DNA of 64,000 bases from Lomentospora prolificans (taxonomy: Eukaryota; Ascomycota; Sordariomycetes; Microascales; Microascaceae), in contig JARFXM010000010.1 of NCBI GenBank assembly GCA_029532625.1, positions 2,232,001 to 2,296,000 of the forward strand, given 5' to 3'. Below are positions 1 through 10,798 of the stretch, piece by piece (positions within the stretch are counted from its first letter, which is position 1; each line of letters begins with the position of its first letter). Both the position numbers and the translations under genes were made by a program. The notes below the pieces were generated by a model. That model ran no database searches and was not told where the DNA came from. It saw only the letters and a list, made by a program, of their open reading frames with translations.

Positions 1-1965
1 GAATAGAGCCTGTACGGGCCCTGCTCTGTTGCACTCTCGAATTAATACACCCATATCTGGGACAGTGCCGTCGGAATTAAGTCGCCGTATCGGTATGAGG
101 GTGTTGACGGCCCCGATAGCCTTGGCGTGGGGGCTGAGTGAGTCCGTTAACCGGATGATGCTAACTTTGAAAGGAAGACCAACCGACGCCCCGGCGAATG
201 TGTGGTCTCTTATAAGAGGCGTCAACTGGTCGATAGTGTCGGCGGAGTAGGGAGAGTAGTGATGAGGAATCCCGCAAGCCTCGAGTGCGGCGTTGTGCAT
301 TGCAGGGGAGAGACTGTAGTCGACGTTGGCCCCGAAAACGTAGAGCTTCATAGGATCGTAAATGAAGGATGAGTAGAGGGCATTTGTGGCCTCCCTTGAC
401 GTGATTAGAGGGGAGTAAGGTGATGGAACGGTGTTAAAGGTTGGCGATGTCTTCGGTGCGACGGGAGTGAGGATGGGGTTGAAGCATGCCGAGTGTCTAC
501 CGAGGACACCAGAGTTGTAGGCAACAAGCGGAACTGGTATGTCTCCGAGCTTCTTGACTGCGAAGCGTAGGCGGCCTACGGCAAGGTTATCTTCCATGCT
601 TGCCGCAGGACGCACGAATCGCACGAGGTCGCAGCCCATGCTCTTTGCACGCTGGTAACGTGATATCCAGATGGGAGACTCCCAGGAGTCCTCTCCGACA
701 GTGGATTCAAAGTTGGCTATTATTTTGCTCTGACGCTTGACTGAGATGAATCGCGAGGCGTCGTAATCTCCGAGACGCAAGTCCAGAGTCACATACTCGG
801 CCGCCATCCGGAGGCCATGGTCGACGATGTCTAGATAAAGCTGTTGCCAATCGCCCGATGGCTGCGCGCTTTGCGGCGCTAGTACGTGGAAAATAATGGG
901 GAGGACGGTGTTGCGGCGGACGTTACCGATAGTCTTGGCAATATTTCTCACCCTCTCGAAGCTAAGACCCGGGCTGAGAAATTGTGATGTCTCCGGCGGG
1001 GTAGCGCTGCCATCGCTCCGCGTCCAGACATCATCGACTACGATTTCAATCGCGTCTGCCGCGGTCTCAATTTCCTCAATGTCGACGTCGGCGGTTAAGA
1101 GCGTGGATAGTGGTATAGACACGGCATAGGTGAATTCCCTCGTCTCGGTAGGCATGTTCGCTAGCGGGAATGCCGTCTCGATGAAGGGGATCGAGTTTGG
1201 AGGCATAACGAGGGAAAGGAACTTTAAAAAGTGCCTCTCAGCGCGCTTCAATGTTAGGTAGGGCGCCGGGGACCTGCGAGCGATGGCATCGCTGTCGTCT
1301 GCGTCCGTGTCGTATTCGGGGGTAGAGAATCGGGCGGGGGATTGTTCGGTGACGTTGAAGAAATGGAAATTTGTGCAGGTGTGGAAGATTGCGCTGCTGG
1401 CGTTGAGCAAGTTCGCCATCTTGGCCTTGTCAGGAATCCTGAGATGTTCCTGAATAGCGTCGGCATCTCTACTGACTAGGATAACGGGGCTCTTCGCGCA
1501 CAGGTCGCGGAGGATCGCCTGGATATTCCTCTCCAGCCACGAGCAGACAATCACGGCGCCGGTGGAGTGGTTCGCGAGCACGGTGTTGAATACCTCGACC
1601 TGCTTGAGCTGACACCTAGAAGCTCCGTGAAGCTTCCTAAACTCGGCGCTCGTAGAGCCAACCGCCTGCTGGAAAACCTTTTCTAGATCGACCATGACGC
1701 GCTCCATGGCAGTGCAGGCTATCACACCGAGAGTGGACTTGCCGGAGCCGCGGATACCCACGAGCACAATCGACGTATCCGGGGCAAAGTGTCGCGCAGC
1801 GCCGGGAGGAGGGGACGCAGACAAGAAGTGGCCGCCATGGCCGTTATTTCCTTTGCCTATTAGAGCCTTTTTCTGGTGAGGAGTGGCAGGATTGGAAAAC
1901 CAACCGTTCGATCGGGGCCCGTCAACCATGGGGTCATCTGCGATCGACCCGACCTGGCCCGGCAT
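1..1965 (-). CDS. qa-1S: Quinate repressor QA-1S/QutR (partial, C-terminus off the window)
   Basis: The minus-strand frame is open for 655 codons from an ATG at 1965 (a second in-frame ATG is at 1932) to the window edge. The order of domains is that of the last three domains of the AROM pentafunctional enzyme: a shikimate-kinase-like domain with P-loop GIRGSGKS near residue 80, a type I dehydroquinase-like domain, and the start of a shikimate-dehydrogenase-like domain (YSLSPAMHNAAL, then GAVNTLIP). This architecture defines the fungal quinate repressor (QA-1S, QUTR), which holds the activator inactive when no inducer is present. The dehydroquinase part appears to have lost its catalytic residues: where AROM has a His-containing SHHD stretch this protein reads ANFES, and the Schiff-base lysine of the KLVG motif reads RFVR. 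It lies divergently from qa-1F. About 200-250 C-terminal residues should lie beyond position 1. Identity is confident; the exact start is not. Confidence 0.9.
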   Translation of the reverse strand, partial: MPGQVGSIADDPMVDGPRSNGWFSNPATPHQKKALIGKGNNGHGGHFLSASPPPGAARHFAPDTSIVLVGIRGSGKSTLGVIACTAMERVMVDLEKVFQQAVGSTSAEFRKLHGASRCQLKQVEVFNTVLANHSTGAVIVCSWLERNIQAILRDLCAKSPVILVSRDADAIQEHLRIPDKAKMANLLNASSAIFHTCTNFHFFNVTEQSPARFSTPEYDTDADDSDAIARRSPAPYLTLKRAERHFLKFLSLVMPPNSIPFIETAFPLANMPTETREFTYAVSIPLSTLLTADVDIEEIETAADAIEIVVDDVWTRSDGSATPPETSQFLSPGLSFERVRNIAKTIGNVRRNTVLPIIFHVLAPQSAQPSGDWQQLYLDIVDHGLRMAAEYVTLDLRLGDYDASRFISVKRQSKIIANFESTVGEDSWESPIWISRYQRAKSMGCDLVRFVRPAASMEDNLAVGRLRFAVKKLGDIPVPLVAYNSGVLGRHSACFNPILTPVAPKTSPTFNTVPSPYSPLITSREATNALYSSFIYDPMKLYVFGANVDYSLSPAMHNAALEACGIPHHYSPYSADTIDQLTPLIRDHTFAGASVGLPFKVSIIRLTDSLSPHAKAIGAVNTLIPIRRLNSDGTVPDMGVLIRECNRAGPVQALF

Positions 1966-3215
1966 CACGATGGAGGGTGCACGGGGCAAGGAACAGGTGG
2001 CTAATTCTAATGTACAGCCTCCTCTTTTGCGAGGGAGGTAGCAAAGCGTCGCGATCAGCCCGGAGCACTAGCAAGGGCATTCGTACTAATTGGCGGGCGG
2101 GCGAAGGCTGAGGAATTATCGTCGAAGAATCGTAGTTGAAAGACCTGGCTTCCGAAAGAGCAACAGGGGAGGAGGGGCAGAAAAGAAAGAAAATAGAGTG
2201 CACACTGGAACGAATTGACTGGAGCGCCAGCCAAAGAGTAAATTTTTGGCTAGTCAGTGCGCGCAACTGCTAGTGAGGGGAATGATTGGAGAGTTTTGGT
2301 TTGGGCCTCTTGTCTGTTCCTTCCTGTGGGGTGAACGGCCAGGCAGATGTTACTTCCATTGCCACTGGAGCACATGCAACCATGCCTGGCGACAAGCCAG
2401 CTGGGGTTTCTGTAGCCAGCCGGCTGGAGGTACCAGTCGAGACAGCGCCTTCCACACTGAAAAAGGACCTAAAATGACTAGCCAGCCAGGCGAGTCTTCC
2501 ACTTTCGGGGCTCCACTCATGTCCTGCGACTTTTGTCGACTATGGACGAAGTACCAGGATGGTTGTTGTACCGTTAGAGTACCCTCGGTTGACCCTCTGG
2601 GCATCGATGGACTGGCCGGAAGCTCAGTGGCCAGGGAGTCGCTAATGAGGCCTGTACTTGACCAATTGATCGTTCCTGGTACCCCGCACTTCCCCATCTC
2701 GACTCCCACCTCCACAACCTGTCCCAAAACGAGTGGTCAGCTTGAAGCATGGAAAGAACGCAGGAAACAGGCCGAATTTTACGCTGGTTCAGCTAGCTGG
2801 CTGGCTGGCTGTGCGGTATTTGGAGAGGGCACGCTCGCCCCCTCATTGCCAACTTCAATGGTCCCTGGACGCTAAAATCTCGACGAATAGCTGATTGCCG
2901 AGATAGGATGAGCCATTGCCAGTAGAGCGAGGGTTGCCATTGATCTCCAACGTACCCCCAGCTTTTTTTCTTCCCTTCCACCATTATTACGCTTCCCTCA
3001 CCAACAAGCTCTCACCACGCGCAGAATCAACCCCAGCAAGGGGCCCGTCCATTCGCCACGAGCCAATCCGGCCTGCCATGACGTTTGATTGTCGCGATTC
3101 GACCCTGGGGTTGCGGTGATCTGCGTGCTTGGAAAGAAAAGCGACAATTTTTTATCATCTCTTAAGGAAAGGAGAAGAGAACGGGCACATTATTAATATC
3201 CCCCCAGCATTCGTA
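1966..3215. promoter_or_regulatory. Divergent qa-1S / qa-1F intergenic region
   Basis: About 1.25 kb separate the two regulator start codons. It holds no credible gene, although ORFs of up to about 209 codons can be drawn through it. It is rich in CCAGC/GCTGG words, notably near 2395-2430, 2480-2495 and 2790-2812, where CTGG is repeated in tandem. I found no good match to the 16-bp QA-1F operator by eye. Shared control of both genes from this region is inferred from the divergent layout. Confidence 0.5.
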
Positions 3216-5390
3216 ATGTCGTCTAATGCGAAGCGGCCCGCCGCTTCCAACACCAGCGGCGAAACCTCTATGCAGAACAAACGACGAAGAGTATCGAGGG
3301 CCTGTGACACCTGCCGAAGTGCCAAGGACAAATGCGACGGAGTGAAGCCGCGATGCCAGCGTTGCGTTTCCATGCAGCGGCAATGCACCTATTTAAATCC
3401 CGAGAAGAGGAGAGGAATTCGGACCGGATACCTGCGCGCCATCGAGGTCGCGCTGGCGCTTCTGCTCGACTACATCCCCGCGAGCGAAAGTGTGCTGCTC
3501 ATGGCGCTGTCCGAACAGGAGGATGACCAGAGGGACATCTTCATTGATAAGGATTCCCCTACCGCCGAAGCGTTATTGAAGCGGTGGCACCAGAGCGACG
3601 TTTACCAAGGAATCGACCGCATAATTTCCAGAGACGAGACGACGCCGCGTAGTGATCCGCCCGACGGCGACGGTGCTAGCTCAGTGCCGCGCTTGCTTGA
3701 CTCGGTCGGTCGGCGAGCAGAGCGCAATGGCGAATTAACAAAGTGGAGGGCCGGGTCGCTGCGGGTTATGTCTCCTGCTTCACAGCACGGCTTTGGTGAG
3801 GTTTCGCACCTTGAGCTGCCGTCGAATTCCAGGAATTACCTAGAGGCCTATTTTACCTGGGCGCACTGCTGGTTTCCCATCGTCGAACAGGAGCCTCTTA
3901 CGCAGCTCGCCGCGTCATACCCTGCCACAGGTTTCCGCGTCGATCCAAGGGACCAGTCTTATTCCAGACATGCCGAACTATGGAGCGCCATGGCCGTGGG
4001 AGCGGCATTGGAATCCCGACGGGGAAATTTACCCGACGTCCTTTCGCGAGGGCCGGGCCGAATCCAAATACCCGGTGAACCGCCGTCACACGTCGTCATC
4101 TACTCAACGGCACGGAAACTGGTACCCACAGAAGACGGCGTATTGGATGAATGTCATGTTCGATCACTTCTTTTACTATCACTGGCCAAACTCGCATCGT
4201 CAGAGACCAACGCATCCTGGATGCTGATCGGCCAAGCTGTCCGACTCTTTTTACAACTACCCAAATACCACACGGGGCAAAAGAACCCTTTTTCACAACA
4301 GGATCTCATCGTTTTTATGGCTTGCTTTATATTGGACACCCTGGTTTCTCTCAGACTCGGGAAGCCTTCGCAAATGAGATCGCTCGACCTCCCCGATACT
4401 TTACACCCTCTCGACGCTCAATTCAGAGAGCTTTCGAACCCGCCAGACTGTTCGAACAACCCTAGCATGGCGCCATCCCCAATGGCGGCGCTGTTTCAAC
4501 AGTACAAGTTCGCCAGGATATTAAGCCAAAATCTATCAATGCGAACGGGCGGCGGTAACCCGTCAAGCGCGGGATTCGGTCCCGCGGAGTTGGTGCAGTC
4601 TTTGGATCCGCCATTCCATTTCTGCAACGCTCTCGTTCATGGAGGGCTTACGCCCAAAGCGCCTGCCGCCTTTCTTGTCCATGCTGGCTTTCTTACCACG
4701 TCCATCCTCTTGGCGCCGGCATCTATGCCGAGGCTTATCGAGAGTCTGCTAGATGTTGTCGGCCACTGCGTTTCCGCAGTTGGCGCGAACACGTCGCCGT
4801 TATTATTGAGCTTATATCTTGAGCTCGCAGTCGGAGAGGGCCGCTTGGATTGCCTCAAGCCTGATGAGCGGTCACGGACGGTCGAGCTGCTACAGACGCT
4901 CAAAGGAGGATCGGATAATCAGGAGGCTACTTGCGGGCCACAGTCGGTAGCGGCCGGCAGCATAGGACTGACGCCTCAGTCTGCCATGGAGGGCCTGACT
5001 CCGGAAAATCCCTCGTCGGTTCCGTTGTTCGGTGGTGAAGGCGTGGGCATGCGCAATAACGTGCACTCGAGAGGCGCGCTGGACAACAGCTCAGGCTTCA
5101 CCACCACAACGGCCCCTAATATTCTCCATTCCAACTCGTGCGCCGCTCCCGGGAATTCCGTGCCAATAAACCCACTTCTAGGAAATGGCATGGGAAATGA
5201 AAACCATGGCATGATGAACCTCGGCCGGATGGGAGGATATCCTGTGGACTATGATGCTATCCTGGATGAACTTTCATCGCTGGACTACGTGGATAACATC
5301 GAGCCGGATCCACAATTCATGACGAATTTGGGGTTTGCGCCGGGAAGCGAACTGAATGAGATGTTTAACGGCCACTTCGGGTCAATGTAA
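3216..5390 (+). CDS. qa-1F: Quinic acid pathway activator QA-1F/QutA (Zn2Cys6)
   Basis: A single uninterrupted ORF encodes about 724 residues from the ATG at 3216. An in-frame ATG at 3129 would add 29 residues before the basic DNA-binding region; I prefer 3216 because it sits just ahead of that region, as in the family. A Zn2Cys6 binuclear cluster begins near residue 30 (CDTC, then KDKC, PRC, CQRC and a last Cys) with the spacing CX2CX6CX6CX2CX6C. It is preceded by the basic KRRRVSRA and followed by KRRGIRTGYLRAIE, a stretch characteristic of the QA-1F/QUTA activators. The middle resembles a fungal transcription-factor regulatory domain, and the last 200 residues are Gly/Asn/Pro-rich with an acidic end (DELSSLDYVD), a possible activation region. 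The activator induces the enzyme, permease and regulator genes when quinate is present. Confidence 0.93.
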   Translation: MSSNAKRPAASNTSGETSMQNKRRRVSRACDTCRSAKDKCDGVKPRCQRCVSMQRQCTYLNPEKRRGIRTGYLRAIEVALALLLDYIPASESVLLMALSEQEDDQRDIFIDKDSPTAEALLKRWHQSDVYQGIDRIISRDETTPRSDPPDGDGASSVPRLLDSVGRRAERNGELTKWRAGSLRVMSPASQHGFGEVSHLELPSNSRNYLEAYFTWAHCWFPIVEQEPLTQLAASYPATGFRVDPRDQSYSRHAELWSAMAVGAALESRRGNLPDVLSRGPGRIQIPGEPPSHVVIYSTARKLVPTEDGVLDECHVRSLLLLSLAKLASSETNASWMLIGQAVRLFLQLPKYHTGQKNPFSQQDLIVFMACFILDTLVSLRLGKPSQMRSLDLPDTLHPLDAQFRELSNPPDCSNNPSMAPSPMAALFQQYKFARILSQNLSMRTGGGNPSSAGFGPAELVQSLDPPFHFCNALVHGGLTPKAPAAFLVHAGFLTTSILLAPASMPRLIESLLDVVGHCVSAVGANTSPLLLSLYLELAVGEGRLDCLKPDERSRTVELLQTLKGGSDNQEATCGPQSVAAGSIGLTPQSAMEGLTPENPSSVPLFGGEGVGMRNNVHSRGALDNSSGFTTTTAPNILHSNSCAAPGNSVPINPLLGNGMGNENHGMMNLGRMGGYPVDYDAILDELSSLDYVDNIEPDPQFMTNLGFAPGSELNEMFNGHFGSM

Positions 5391-5591
5391 ATCTCTCTGT
5401 GGAGCAGGGCCGCGGAATATGCATTGCCCGGCCGGCTCATTGTACCCATACACCTCAACATCGTCTCACGCCTCTCTTACCATCTGCTGCATCAAGTATC
5501 GCGGCACGGGAAGATCGGCTATCGGGCGCCATTACATGCATAGACGGCGGTTCGATCCTCCCCTGCCCGATTCATCCCACGTGTACCTCTC

Positions 5592-5605
<14 letters not shown>

Positions 5606-5635
<30 letters not shown>
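5606..5635. repeat. Poly-T tract (30 T)
   Basis: An uninterrupted run of about 30 thymines sits roughly 215 bp past the qa-1F stop codon, preceded by a T/C-rich lead-in. It is simple-sequence DNA in the presumed 3' flank of qa-1F. Its length is likely to vary between isolates or assemblies. Confidence 0.9.
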
Positions 5636-6763
5636 CCGTTTTCGTCTATACCACCCTGAGGCGCAGTACAGGAGGGCATGTTGAATAGCATGTAGCGTAC
5701 TTTTATCTTGGGTGTCTGTTATTCCCTGAAGCGACAGAAGGAAGGCAAGGATTCCAGAATATGAGTGGTGCACTCTTCCCCAAAGTGTGCTGTCGTGCAT
5801 GGCTACCCGGGCGGTTTCTATGCGCTCATGAGATCATGTAAAGGTTTATGGTGATAGAGTCGGATAATGAATCTACCCCAGGAATTCCCCATATGGGGCT
5901 CCCACAATCCCCGGATTCCAACGGTGCCTTTGCCGTTCGATGTTGCCGGATGATGATATGCGTGTTTTTCCTAGGTTCATTATGAGGCTGAATGTAGCCA
6001 GCGCCAGCTACTCATACTGTTGCCCTCGTGGTGTTGGGTGGGCCACGTTTCCGATCCTTTGTCAGTGGATGGTACGTCGCTATTTCCACTGTTAGTGCCT
6101 GGCATACGGGCTTCGCTGGGCCAGCCAGCCAGCGACGCCAGCAAGCTAATACTGGTAGTGCGCCAGGGTAATCTCTACTCTAGAGGCTAGCTATGAGCCA
6201 GCGGCTAGACAATAGCCACCCCATGCCTTGCCAACCCGACATCGCACTGCTAATTTCCCTCAAGGCCCCCGTGCTGGAAATGCCCGAACGAAAGCCAGGG
6301 CCCCAGACAAAGAGGAAAAGAAGGAAAGGAAAACAGGAATGGGAAAAGGTGTGTGTGTGGCGGGTGGCGAAATCTTTAGCCGTCGCGCATTTGACGTTGC
6401 TAGTGTGGCCAGAGTTGGTAGACCATGTGGGCTGGGCGCCGCCAGCTAGTCTCCAGGGTGTCTGGGAAGTCATCCCAGACGGCGTTATTAGTCTGAATCT
6501 AATGGATGTTGGTCCAGGATGCTGGCCAAGCCATGCCCAGCTAGTGCCAGATCGAGTGGCTTCCCCGAGCACACTTGCCGGCGGGGACCAGCACGACGCC
6601 ACCAGAAGATCCAACCCCGATGGATGGTTTCTCTGCTCCCTGTCTACTAGTAGGCTGGACTGTTATTGCTGCTCTGTTGTCTGTTGCCCACCCCCGGTCA
6701 ATTCCTCTAGTCTCCTCCATCCTTCGAGAGTGGGTGTCGTCTTCCCCCCCTTCATATTTCTTC

Positions 6764-6780
6764 CGGTAAAAGCTTTACCC
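6764..6780. promoter_or_regulatory. Degenerate QA-1F operator candidate upstream of qa-y
   Basis: The inverted half-sites CGGTAA and TTACCC are separated by 5 bp. The known QA-1F operator is GGRTAARYRYTTATCC with a 4-bp spacer. The right half agrees if TTAYCC is allowed and the left half has one mismatch, but the spacer is one base too long. It lies about 510 bp before the qa-y start codon. This is a weak candidate. Confidence 0.3.
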
Positions 6781-7291
6781 ATTCCTTGCCAGCTTTCCCC
6801 AGCTTTTCCGCCCGCTATCTACCCCGCATAATAATACTCACAGGCTTGGGAGGATCAGCAAGCAGATGCACGCCGAGGTACCATCTTCCAGGTAGCCCGG
6901 AACGCCAGTGTGCTGGTAGCTGGCTGTACCTGAGAGTCTTGGCGCCCCTGCTCTCCATGTCTCCTCCCATCTCCGCGACGCTCCACCACAAACGGGGCGC
7001 GCCATAAAATTTTCCCCCACGAGAACAGTCATTTCAACAATTTCTATAAAACCAACGATAGTGGAATATCTAAAGCTTCCTTTGTTTCTTCTTTGTTTAT
7101 CAAGACGGGAGCAAAATCACCTTGGGTAGCCTGCTAGACGCGGGGATTTCATTTTTTTTTCTTTATATCTTCTCGGTTGTTTTTTATATCGGAGCTTGAA
7201 GGGAACTTCCTTTCGAACTTCTTGTAATTAACCACCTTTTGCCCTCCCGCTCCAACAAGTACACGGGGAGAACAATCCCACCCCAAACACC

Positions 7292-8976
7292 ATGGGTCTC
7301 CTCACCCTCAAGGAAGACCGGCCGACGCCCAAGGAAGTCTACAACTGGCGCGTCTACGCCTGCGCGGCCGTAGCATCCTTCGCCTCGTGCCTGATCGGCT
7401 ACGAGTCCGCCTTCTTCGGCACCACTCTAGCCCTTCCCTCCTTCACGTCTGAGTTCAAGTTTGAGACCTACAACCCCGATGACTTGGCCGTCCTCAAGCA
7501 GAACATCGTCTCCGTCTACCAGGCGGGTGCCTTTTTCGGTTCCCTGGCCGCCTTCGTGACCTCGTACTACCTCGGTCGCCGCTACTCTCTCATGTTCTTC
7601 AATATCATCTTCGCCATCGGCTGTGCCATGCAGCTCGCTTGCAACGGTGACAAGGGTCTCGGCTTGATCATTGGCGGTCGTGTTCTTGGCGGTTTCGGCG
7701 TCGGTGGCTGCTCCAACATGACCCCCATTTACATTTCCGAGCTTGCCCCTCCCGCGGTTCGTGGTCGCCTTGTCGGGTTCTACGAGCTGGGCTGGCAGAT
7801 TGGCGGTCTTGTTGGTTTCTGGATCAACTATGGCATCAATACTACCATGGCGCCTAGCCACTCTCAGTGGCTCATCCCCTTTGGCGTCCAGCTCATCCCC
7901 TGCGGTCTCCTCTTCTTTGGCTGCTTCTTCATCCCCGAGTCGCCCCGTTGGCTCCTGTCCAAGGGTAGGAGGGAGCAAGCCGTCAAGATTCTCACGTGGA
8001 TGAGGCAGATCCCCGCCGACCATCCCTACATGCAGGAGGAGCTAAGCTACATTGATGAGGACCTCGAGCGCTACCACCGTGAGGTTGGTGCTGGTTTCTG
8101 GAAGCCTTTCACCGCTCTCAAGGATCGTGCTGTCCAGTGGCGATTCGTCCTCGGAGGTCTTCTCTTCGTTTTCCAGAACGGTAAGCATTTCCTATTAATA
8201 ACCAGACGTCATGGTAGTATTAATATTCAAATACTAACTCATCTTCTGTAGGTTCTGGTATCAACGCCATCAACTACTACAGCCCCACTGTCTTCCGAAG
8301 CATCGGTATCCAGGGCACCAACACTTCTTTCCTCACCACCGGTATCTTTGGTGTCGTCAAGACTGCCCTCACTTTCGTCTGGCTCCTCTTCCTTATTGAC
8401 CACGCCGGCCGCCGCATCATGCTCATCGTCGGCTCCATCGGCGGATCCCTCTGCATGTGGTTTATCGGTGCCTACATCAAGCTCTCCGATCCCAGCAGTA
8501 ACCAGGAGAACGACAAGCTCTCCGGCGCCGGCATCGCCGCCATCTTCTTCTTCTACCTCTGGACTGCCTTCTACACCCCCTCGTGGAACGGTACCCCCTG
8601 GGTCGTCAACTCCGAGATGTTCAACCAAAACACCCGTTCCCTCGGTCAGGCCAACGCTGCGGCCAACAACTGGTTTTGGAACTTCATTATTGCCCGTTTC
8701 ACTGAGCAGATGTTCAACAAGATGGGCTACGGCGTCTACTTCTTTTTCGCCTCCCTCATGATCCTATCCTCCGTCTTCGTCTTCTTCTTCGTTCCCGAGA
8801 CCAAGTCTATTCCCCTCGAGCGCATGGACCGTCTCTTCTCGCTCAAGCCTACGTGGCGCGCCCACGGCATCCTCATGGACGAGCTCAAGCAGGAGGAGCT
8901 CCAGGCGGAGAACCGCAGCCAGAGCGAAAAGCCTGACATCATCGAGGAGGAGAAGCCGAGGCCCCTCGAGGCCTGA
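7292..8976 (+). CDS. qa-y: Quinate permease QA-Y/QutD (MFS sugar-porter family)
   Basis: Two exons, 7292-8180 and 8252-8976, joined across a 71-bp GT-AG intron (8181-8251), give 537 residues. That is the length I recall for Neurospora QA-Y. The join restores NGSGINAINYYSP, the sugar-porter motif before TM7. Other family marks are GRRYS after TM2, ESPRWLLSKGRR at the end of TM6 and PETKSIPLERMD after TM12. The opening MGLLTLKEDRPTPKEVYNWRV is typical of fungal quinate permeases. It should be a 12-TM plasma-membrane importer of quinate. The acidic C-terminal tail (SEKPDIIEEEKP) may be a regulatory or turnover signal, which is inferred. It lies between the activator gene and the dehydrogenase gene. 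Confidence 0.95.
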
Positions 8977-9644
8977 AGTTTCGGTGTGCGGGCTTGGGCG
9001 GAGGGGGTGATTGTTTGCCATTGATTTATTATGATGTCTCCTTTTTTCTTTTTCTTGTTTTGTATCTTATGAAATACCATACCAGTAATACATTATATAG
9101 CGGGAATACATACGATAGACCTCAGATCCTATTTTTCAAGAACATTCTCGTTTCAGTGTTGAATACGTTCGTCTTCGCACTTTCTCGAAGCGTCCCGTAG
9201 TTAGTCGCTCCATTTCGCGCGGTTACGCTACAGAGCTCTAGAAAGGACTGAAATGATTAGACCCCCAATACATACACTCTTCTAATATGTTAAATCTCTT
9301 CAGAGACATACTTAATACTTTGCCCAGAGTATGATCCCCACACGTAAAATTAGGTGATGTGGGCACTTGAAGAGGTTCGACTGACAAGGTTCAACTAATA
9401 ATTTCGGTAGACACTTGGCCCACGATCTCACAGGACGGGAGGAAAACTAGTGCAGTAATGTTTAAAATTTGCCACAGGCTATGCTAGTCATGCAATCGTA
9501 TCTACCGGAACATGTACAACCGACGAAAAGATAGGAAAACGAAAACGAAAAGGAAAAAAGAAAAGGGTAGGGGCCAAGAAGAAGAAGAAGAAAAAAGGTA
9601 AAGGAAAAAGGAAAAGAAAAAAATCGCTATGAATAATAATGCAA
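8977..9644. other. Convergent qa-y / qa-3 3' intergenic region
   Basis: The permease and dehydrogenase genes converge here, so this stretch should hold both 3' ends. It has an A/G-rich simple-sequence block at about 9536-9623 with GAA and AAAAGG runs. No gene is supported. Confidence 0.6.
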
Positions 9645-10798
9645 CTAGAGGCTGGGTCGGCGGACCCTGTTCATCACGACGTCCTCAATAGCCCGCTGCA
9701 CCTTAGCAACAGGCAGTTCGTTGACTTCCCTTCCAGTCCAGTAGCGATCCTACAAGTCATGGTTAGCTTCTTATAGCCTGCTGAGGTGAAAAAATGGGGT
9801 GAAATTCCATACCTGCTCGAGACCTTGCCAGATCATCGCCTCAGTACCTAGGATGACCTTCCATCCATTCTCCTCCGCTATCCCGCCCAGCGCGGTGAAA
9901 GGCGTAGGGTTGTAGCACATCTCCAACATGGCACCCTTCCTCTCCTTGCCGAGCATAGCCTCAATAATCTTCCTCGTCCTAATCTCCGCCTCGGTCTTGG
10001 GAGGAAAGTCAGGAACGCAGGCAACGATGGCGCCAGGAGCCTCAGCCTTGACGGCGTCTTCGACCGTGTCAATCCTCACGAGGCCCTTTCCGAAACCCTT
10101 GGCCTCGCACTCGGCAAAGACCGCGTCAACCTCGGCCTTGTCCCTGTTGACGATGTAGATGTCGCGAACCTCCATCCACGTACGCAGAGCATAAATGGCG
10201 CTGCGCGCGGCACCGCCGCCGCCAATGACCATGGCGGGGCGGTTGACAAAGAGCTCCTTGTCGACGTTCCTGAAGAACGACTCGCGGATGCCGACGGTGT
10301 CGGTGTTGGCGCCGCAAAACAACCTCTTGCCGTCGGGCCCGGTCTTGAGGAAGATGGTGTTGCAGGCGCCGACGTCACGGCATTCGGGAGTTAGCTCGTC
10401 AAGATGGGGAATGATGGCGACCTTGTTGGGCATGGTGACGGAGGCGCCTATGCACGTGTGTTAGCGATGTATGCATCCCAACTTGGTTCGATCGGCGCTT
10501 TGGCCACCAGAAATCTTGATATGCGAACCCGAGAGCGTGCGGGCTTGGGGGGAGGCATACCATAAAACTTGGGATCCTTGATGAGGTTGAGGAAGGACTC
10601 GATATCATCCGAATCCAGCCTGACCTGGCCCCATTGGATGCCTAGATCCTGGTATATGACGCCATGTAGAAAAGGCGACAGGGAGTTGGTGATCTTCTTG
10701 CCAAAAAGGTAGCCGTGACGGTCAAGGCCGGCAAGAACGTCCTCCTTGCCTGCGGTGGGGAGGCCAGGAAACGAGTTGATCTCGGGTACGGAAGCCAT
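9645..10798 (-). CDS. qa-3: Quinate/shikimate dehydrogenase QA-3/QutB
   Basis: Three exons on the minus strand, 10798-10561, 10447-9813 and 9749-9645 (introns 113 and 63 bp), give 325 residues. The N-terminal shikimate-dehydrogenase substrate domain has GKKITNSLSPFLHG, and the first join restores KFYGASVTMPNKV. It continues with VGACNTIFLK and GANTDTVG. The nucleotide-binding domain has the glycine-rich loop VIGGGGAARSAIYALR, and the C-terminal region has GTEAMIWQGLEQ. The enzyme oxidises quinate to 3-dehydroquinate, and shikimate to 3-dehydroshikimate, with NAD, opening the catabolic route. This is the stand-alone QA-3 type rather than an AROM domain. It is transcribed divergently from qa-4, sharing the region that holds the best operator match. 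Identity is secure; both introns have clear splice sites and the total is in frame. Confidence 0.95.

Larger units (their letters stand above)
5391..7291. promoter_or_regulatory. qa-1F / qa-y intergenic region with qa-y promoter
   Basis: No credible gene is seen in this 1.9-kb stretch. ORFs of 144 and 212 codons overlap on opposite strands near 6180-6830 and have no recognisable content. The region contains a long poly-T run (5606-5635) and many CCAGC/GCTGG words (about 5995-6200, 6430-6550 and 6785-6925). It also holds a degenerate inverted-repeat operator candidate at 6764-6780. The approximately 500 bp before 7292 should hold the permease promoter. Confidence 0.5.

Noticed and set aside
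6180..6831. Overlapping ORFs of 144 and 212 codons on opposite strands before qa-y.
   Set aside because: No domain or plausible protein composition; the region has CCAGC-type repeats and lies in the promoter.
7427..8023. A 198-codon minus-strand ORF within the permease gene.
   Set aside because: It is a shadow of the codon-biased qa-y exon, with no recognisable protein sequence.
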